Shown here: positions 43,312 to 47,358 of the stretch, one piece after another | Layout of the letters: every line of letters starts with the position of its first letter | Numbering within the stretch: the first letter of the stretch is position 1 | Source: Porogramme epimiltina | Taxonomy: Eukaryota; Basidiomycota; Agaricomycetes; Polyporales; Polyporaceae | Direction: 5' to 3' | DNA: 47,358 bases | Assembly (NCBI GenBank): GCA_900155495.1 | Contig: FTLJ01001071.1 | Span: 1-47,358 of the forward strand | The notes under the pieces: generated by a model | Database searches by the model: none | The model's input: only the letters and a program-made list of their open reading frames with translations | What the model was told of the DNA's origin: nothing | Position numbers and translations under genes: made by a program

Positions 43312-44117
43312 GGTTGGACCGACGTCAGCGGATTCGGTGATATGTGGAATAAGGTGCTGTAGGGCTCATGGGAGCTAGGGTTTAGGTTTGAATGAATAGG
43401 GTGTCTAGGCACAATCCAATAATGACCACAATATGACGTGGGATACGTCCACTCTTAGAGCCGGTATTACGGCTGAAGAAAACCTTGGGTTCTGTTCCAA
43501 ACCCAAATCCGAGAGTAAACGTGCGCTAGCTAAACAGGACAACCAGACGGGTCCGGAATTTGCCGGGAGGAGCGGAGGGGGATTAGAACTCAGCTCCATG
43601 ATCCGTTGAAATTAGACTCAGTCCCAGACTCCTTCACTCGAAGTTGAAACGGCGAGGCCCCAGTTCACAGCTTGATCAATGACCGCCATATGTTACTGTT
43701 CATTCTCCCACCCCCATGTTGCTTGCAGGTATGCACGCTTCCAGCCATGGCTGGCTGCGTCGTTCGAGGGCCCACTACACGAAGCATGTCTATGTGCCTG
43801 ATACGACCACCTGGTGTTCTCATCATGCTCCGCCGTTCTCGATGACTTCCCGCTAAGTCTCTATATCTGTCACACTTTTCCGCCGTGCACGCCTGACCGG
43901 GGTGGATAATGGCAAGTTCTTTCTACGGGCTACAGGCGTCATCTGCTGCATTTGCCTTCGCAACATGGTCTGCATGCCATTCGGAGGTTCTTTGCTCGTT
44001 CGTTGCCGTATTTCGGGTTGGGCCAGATATCGATTCCACCGTCCTGGGAGCATAAAATACGAGCGAGGTCCCAGGTCTCCTCAGTCGACCACCCGCCCTC
44101 CGCGTTCAGTATCTGAA
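43312..44117. other. Spacer between LysM-5 and LysM-6
   Basis: 806 nt with no recognisable gene. A weak TATA-like box lies at 44051. Confidence 0.4.
44051..44058 (+). promoter_or_regulatory. TATA-like box of LysM-6
   Basis: cataaaat, 67 bp upstream of the LysM-6 ATG; weaker and closer than in the other five genes. Confidence 0.4.
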
Positions 44118-44800
44118 ATGCTGGCTTATACTCCCTTGATCCCCTTCATTGCTCTCGCTGCGGCCGTCGTGAATGGCGGTGAGTGATGTAGGCGAAACAC
44201 CGCTCTTGATGAACTGATTTACACTGCAGATACAGCGAGTCCGCCAGTATCTAACTGTGGCAGAAACTACACTGTCGTCTCTGGCGACACGTGCGATGGA
44301 ATCTCGGCAAAGCAGAACGTGTCTACGCAAGTATCTTTTTGTCCATCTCGATTATTCAATGGGCTTCAACGGCACACACTAGGTTCCAGCTCGCGACAGT
44401 CAATAAAGGAGTCATCGATGCTCAGTGTTCAAACTTAACTATAGGAGAAGTGAGTCCTAGAGCTTACACAGCCTATTGGCGGTGCTTTTGCTGAACAGCA
44501 TCAAAGGTCCTCTGCCTTGGGATCACCGGCCAGGACTGCACAGCTACTCACGTTGTGGCTGAGAACGACACCTGCGCCTCTATTGCGGACAAAGCCAAGA
44601 CGACCGTGGACCTCATCCTCGGGAATAATCCGAACGTCAATAAGGAGTGCACTAATATTTACACAGGGGAGGTAAATCCGTCTCTCGACAAATCAGCTTC
44701 AATTGCCTTCGCTCATGGAAGTCAACTACAGGTTCTTTGTGTCGCCGACAAGCAGATTGTGACGTCTAGTCGTACTTGCCCCATGAAGTCTACCGCCTGA
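44118..44800 (+). CDS. Secreted two-LysM protein, LysM-6
   Basis: Exons 44118-44178, 44230-44326, 44383-44449, 44507-44671 and 44732-44800 encode 152 residues. Signal peptide MLAYTPLIPFIALAAAVVNG; LysM 1 NYTVVSGDTCDGISAKQNVS then FQLATVNKGVIDAQCSNL; LysM 2 THVVAENDTCASIADKAK then LGNNPNVNKECTNIYTGE; end VLCVADKQIVTSSRTCPMKS. Intron 2 has a GC donor (gcaagt at 44327). It is the most diverged member: the second LysM lacks the usual GDSC Gly (NDTC) and there is an extra Cys near the C-terminus. Confidence 0.88.
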
Positions 44801-45391
44801 ACGGTTTGATGGTCGCTGAACCGATGCATTCCGCAGTCTGGGCCTCCCGAATTAGCTTGACGCTCTTGGCATATGACGTTCCTGTTACAATGCAATATGT
44901 GAACTTTTAAAGTCCCTCTCAAGGCGCTCGATTGGGGTGTTCCGTGATCAGGTCGACGGGCCTATGCTACACCAGAAATCTTGACTCACTCTTCTATATA
45001 CTCAGAATGCAGAGATTGCTTTTCAGCTAGGTGTGTTCATTAGGTTTTCAGCGGTTGTATGGTGGACTGAGCACTGTGAACCTTAGACACCTCAGCTTGC
45101 CCTAACCCGAATAAGCATATCTGACGTTATGCCTGTGGCGACATTGATGAGAACAGACCTTCTATTCCAACTATCACAGCCTGTGCAAAGAGCGACAGAG
45201 AAGTTCCTTGCGCTGCTGATGGCGCTTGAGCTCTGTATATACCGTGGCTCTGCACAAGCTTGTCGCCCCTTTCCTCCCACCACCTCTATTCCTCGCTTGC
45301 TGACATCTTTCCAACACAACCGCAATCACTCTCAGCTTAAACAAGACTGAACCCCGCATCTACTGAAGCACAACAATCATCGTTAACCTTC
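44801..45391. other. Spacer and promoter region of the C2-4TM gene
   Basis: 591 nt without a gene. The part just before 45392 is a CA/CT-rich leader (ccaacacaaccgcaatcact). tatatac at 45236-45242 could be its TATA box. Confidence 0.4.
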
Positions 45392-47249
45392 ATGGCTGGT
45401 CTAACCGAGTGAGTAGTAAACCATTCTAGGCGCTCTCGTCCCCGTGTTCACACTATTATGCAGGCCGTGGTATCTGACAGGCGAGTTGCCCTTGAATCAT
45501 TCATCTGACAATCGACTGACGAGCTTATAACTCCAGTGGTACGACTCAAAGAAACGGAGTTTGCTCAACCCAGTACAGCTGTCGGAATGAGGCCCCTCGT
45601 CTCCATCACGGTCATCAATAAGAACCCCGTGTACATCCACGACGTGCCGCTCGGCCGTGACTGGCAGAACCCCGACTTGAGAAACTCAAAGTTAATCATG
45701 TAAGTCGTCCTGGAGATAATTCCTCTGTTTTTGCTTATAACGGTTTGCTGATACAGACAAGGCGTGGATGCGTCGACATGCCTTGCGATCAAAGTGGATC
45801 TGCATTCACTCAAGCGGGCGAAACAGAAACGTCACGTACCCTTGGGTTCCGTGAATCTTACCTTAGTAAACGTCTTGAAGGAAAACACTTCACCTTACAA
45901 TAACCCTATCGAATACTGCATTCCCCTTTCCTCTGAATCACCAAACATGCCTCCACTAGACGTTCTTGGACTGGGGCCCACCGTTCCCAATGAAACGCAC
46001 CAAGCGCCACAAGAGCAGCTATCGCTCATCGTGCGTTTATACATCCCTCAAACATTTCCAAGAGTGTCCCGAAACTCGACCTCGGCTAGGAACCAACCCC
46101 AAATAGTGACCCGACACCCAGCCCAGCCCACCGTAACACGTACTGTATATTTCCCCGATCTAGAGTCCTAGTTACTAATAGCAACTTATTAGGGTCATAT
46201 ACCGGGGTGTATTTTGCGAATATTCCGCATTTACGACACTATAATGGGGATCCGCAAGCTCCCTTGACTTTCACAGTCCCATCGGACATCGTGTTCGAGG
46301 ACACGGGGTCATCCACGGCGGTCCAGCGACACCTATCGTTCGATAATTACTTCCTATGCACGGGTACTGTGTCAACCTCTCCTACCTCCTCCATACATGA
46401 AGAACCCCTTGAGCTAGACTCGGACGACATGCCTCTCACTGCCATCCCCGCGCTTACGGCGTCCAACAGGGAAGTGCAAACCCCAATGACGCCATCCGCA
46501 CTGCGTGGTGATCCAGGGGCGACGCGCCCATCCCGCCGCCTCACCGGTGTTTGTGTAGAATGGCTCGGTATATACCGCGAGCTTCAAGACGCGGAAGAAG
46601 GAGGAACAGAAAAGATCGAGGGCATTCGAAACCGGCTCTTGATGGAGTGGCGTGCAGTCGGCAAGGTGGTACGTCCGTCCTCAGTGCCAATGACTCTAGA
46701 TATTCTATCTTCTCGCCGCTGAGGATTAATTTGATAGCTTCTTCCATTGTCCGCGCTATTTATCGCCGTATTCGGATTCGAGTCAGACACGCTCTTCGCC
46801 GTCGAGGGGTTCTCACGCGCCGTGGCTCTCGTGGGGGCGCTCACGGCTGGTGGAGGGTTCCTAGTCGACATCAGGTTCCTCATGCTCTATAGTGGCATTG
46901 AAGACGCTGCCACGTTTCAGGTGCGCAACCCTCCTCCCCTGTTTCCCCTCTTCGCCCCCGACGCTGACTGGGCTCGCCCGCCTTCTCGACACAGCGTCTC
47001 GCGAAGGGCGCGTCCAACTCGTGGGTCGTCTTCTCGCTCACGTGTCGCTTCCCCGCTCTCTGCACGCTCGCGTCCGCCCTCGCGCTCATGGCGTTTCTGC
47101 TGGCGATCGCGTGGACACTCTGGCCGGGTGCGGTGGTGGTGGTCGGGATCTTGGTCGGCTTCGTGTTTTCGTCGCACGTCATCGCGGATGCGCTCCACGC
47201 CGCACCATACTGTGTGATGCGCTTGAGGGACTTCAGGTGGCGGAGATGA
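45392..47249 (+). CDS. C2-like domain fused to four-TM membrane protein (4TM-4)
   Basis: Exons 45392-45408, 45464-45480, 45537-45699, 45757-46139, 46193-46668, 46738-46920 and 46995-47249 encode 497 residues in one frame. The first ~130 residues look like a C2 domain by beta-strand pattern (EPWYLTVVRLKETEF, MRPLVSITVINKNPVYIH, DVPLGRDWQNPDLRNSKLII, PLGSVNLTLVNVL); this is inference. A Ser/Thr-rich linker follows, then the block ECV-like VEWLGIYRELQDAEEG and four membrane segments (LLPLSALFIAVFGFESDTLF, ALVGALTAGGGFLVDI, ASALALMAFLLAIAWTLWPG, VVVVGILVGFVFSSHVI). Membrane exons share boundaries with 4TM-1. Exons 1 and 2 are both 17 nt, and intron 2 has a GC donor (gcgagt). Joining exon 4 to 5 uses donor GTACTG at 46140 and an intron with a perfect TACTAAT branch site; this links what would otherwise look like two genes. 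Confidence 0.65.
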
Positions 47250-47358
47250 ACCTCGTACCAGTGGGGGCTTGCTTCGGCGTGCTCGCCACACTGAGATGGG
47301 AGGCTGTAGATGCGTGCACTCATATGCACGCGGACGCTATTATGCCGTAACCACATTG
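47250..47358. other. 3' flank at window end
   Basis: Only 109 nt after the last stop; too short to say more. Confidence 0.3.

Noticed and set aside
45392..46171. Treating the C2-like part as a separate gene ending at TAG 46171
   Set aside because: That stop lies inside a well-formed intron, and the downstream 4TM exons would then lack an ATG before residue ~270 of the joined protein.

Overview
The window is nuclear DNA of a filamentous basidiomycete, most likely an agaricomycete (mushroom or wood-decay fungus). Evidence: intron-dense genes whose introns are mostly 50-75 nt with GT...AG ends, pyrimidine-rich leaders, a basidiomycete Tsp2-type tetraspanin, tandem fungal P450s with an AIHTTS-type I-helix, and families of small secreted LysM proteins. 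All exon models were built by eye from splice signals, reading phase and protein continuity; no search was run.

Layout. 1-6.2 kb: two minus-strand membrane genes, an MHYT-domain sensor histidine kinase (cut by the window edge inside its H-box exon) and a tetraspanin; each has one unusually long intron (639 and 651 nt). 7.2-9.3 kb: an F-box-like gene preceded by its own decayed tandem copy. 9.7-18.6 kb: a conserved housekeeping block on the plus strand: MAU2/Scc4 cohesin loader (10 exons), DUS1 tRNA-dihydrouridine synthase (8 exons) and the DSK2 ubiquitin shuttle (5 exons). Between MAU2 and DUS1 lies a ~300-bp inverted repeat whose arms enclose a broken fragment of a PRPP synthetase gene. 18.9-20.8 kb: another F-box protein, minus strand.

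21.3-29.35 kb: a ~4 kb direct tandem duplication, each unit holding one complete cytochrome P450 and ~2 kb of decayed, still alignable flank. The two P450s share almost every exon length, but one intron is present in one copy and exactly absent in the other.

29.35-47.3 kb: the accessory highlight, an array of six small secreted two-LysM proteins with the same five-exon plan, interleaved with members of a four-TM membrane protein family (one intact copy, two decayed copies, and one copy fused to an N-terminal C2-like domain). Large parts of the array are duplicated [4TM gene + LysM gene] modules. LysM promoters share a TATA box ~65-110 bp before the ATG, and three share a CCG-N8-CGG-type element further upstream. 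The LysM proteins are expected to leave the cell and bind chitin-type glycans; the 4TM proteins are of unknown role, and any functional link between the two families is inference from their co-duplication.

No rRNA, tRNA, CRISPR array or transposase gene was recognised.
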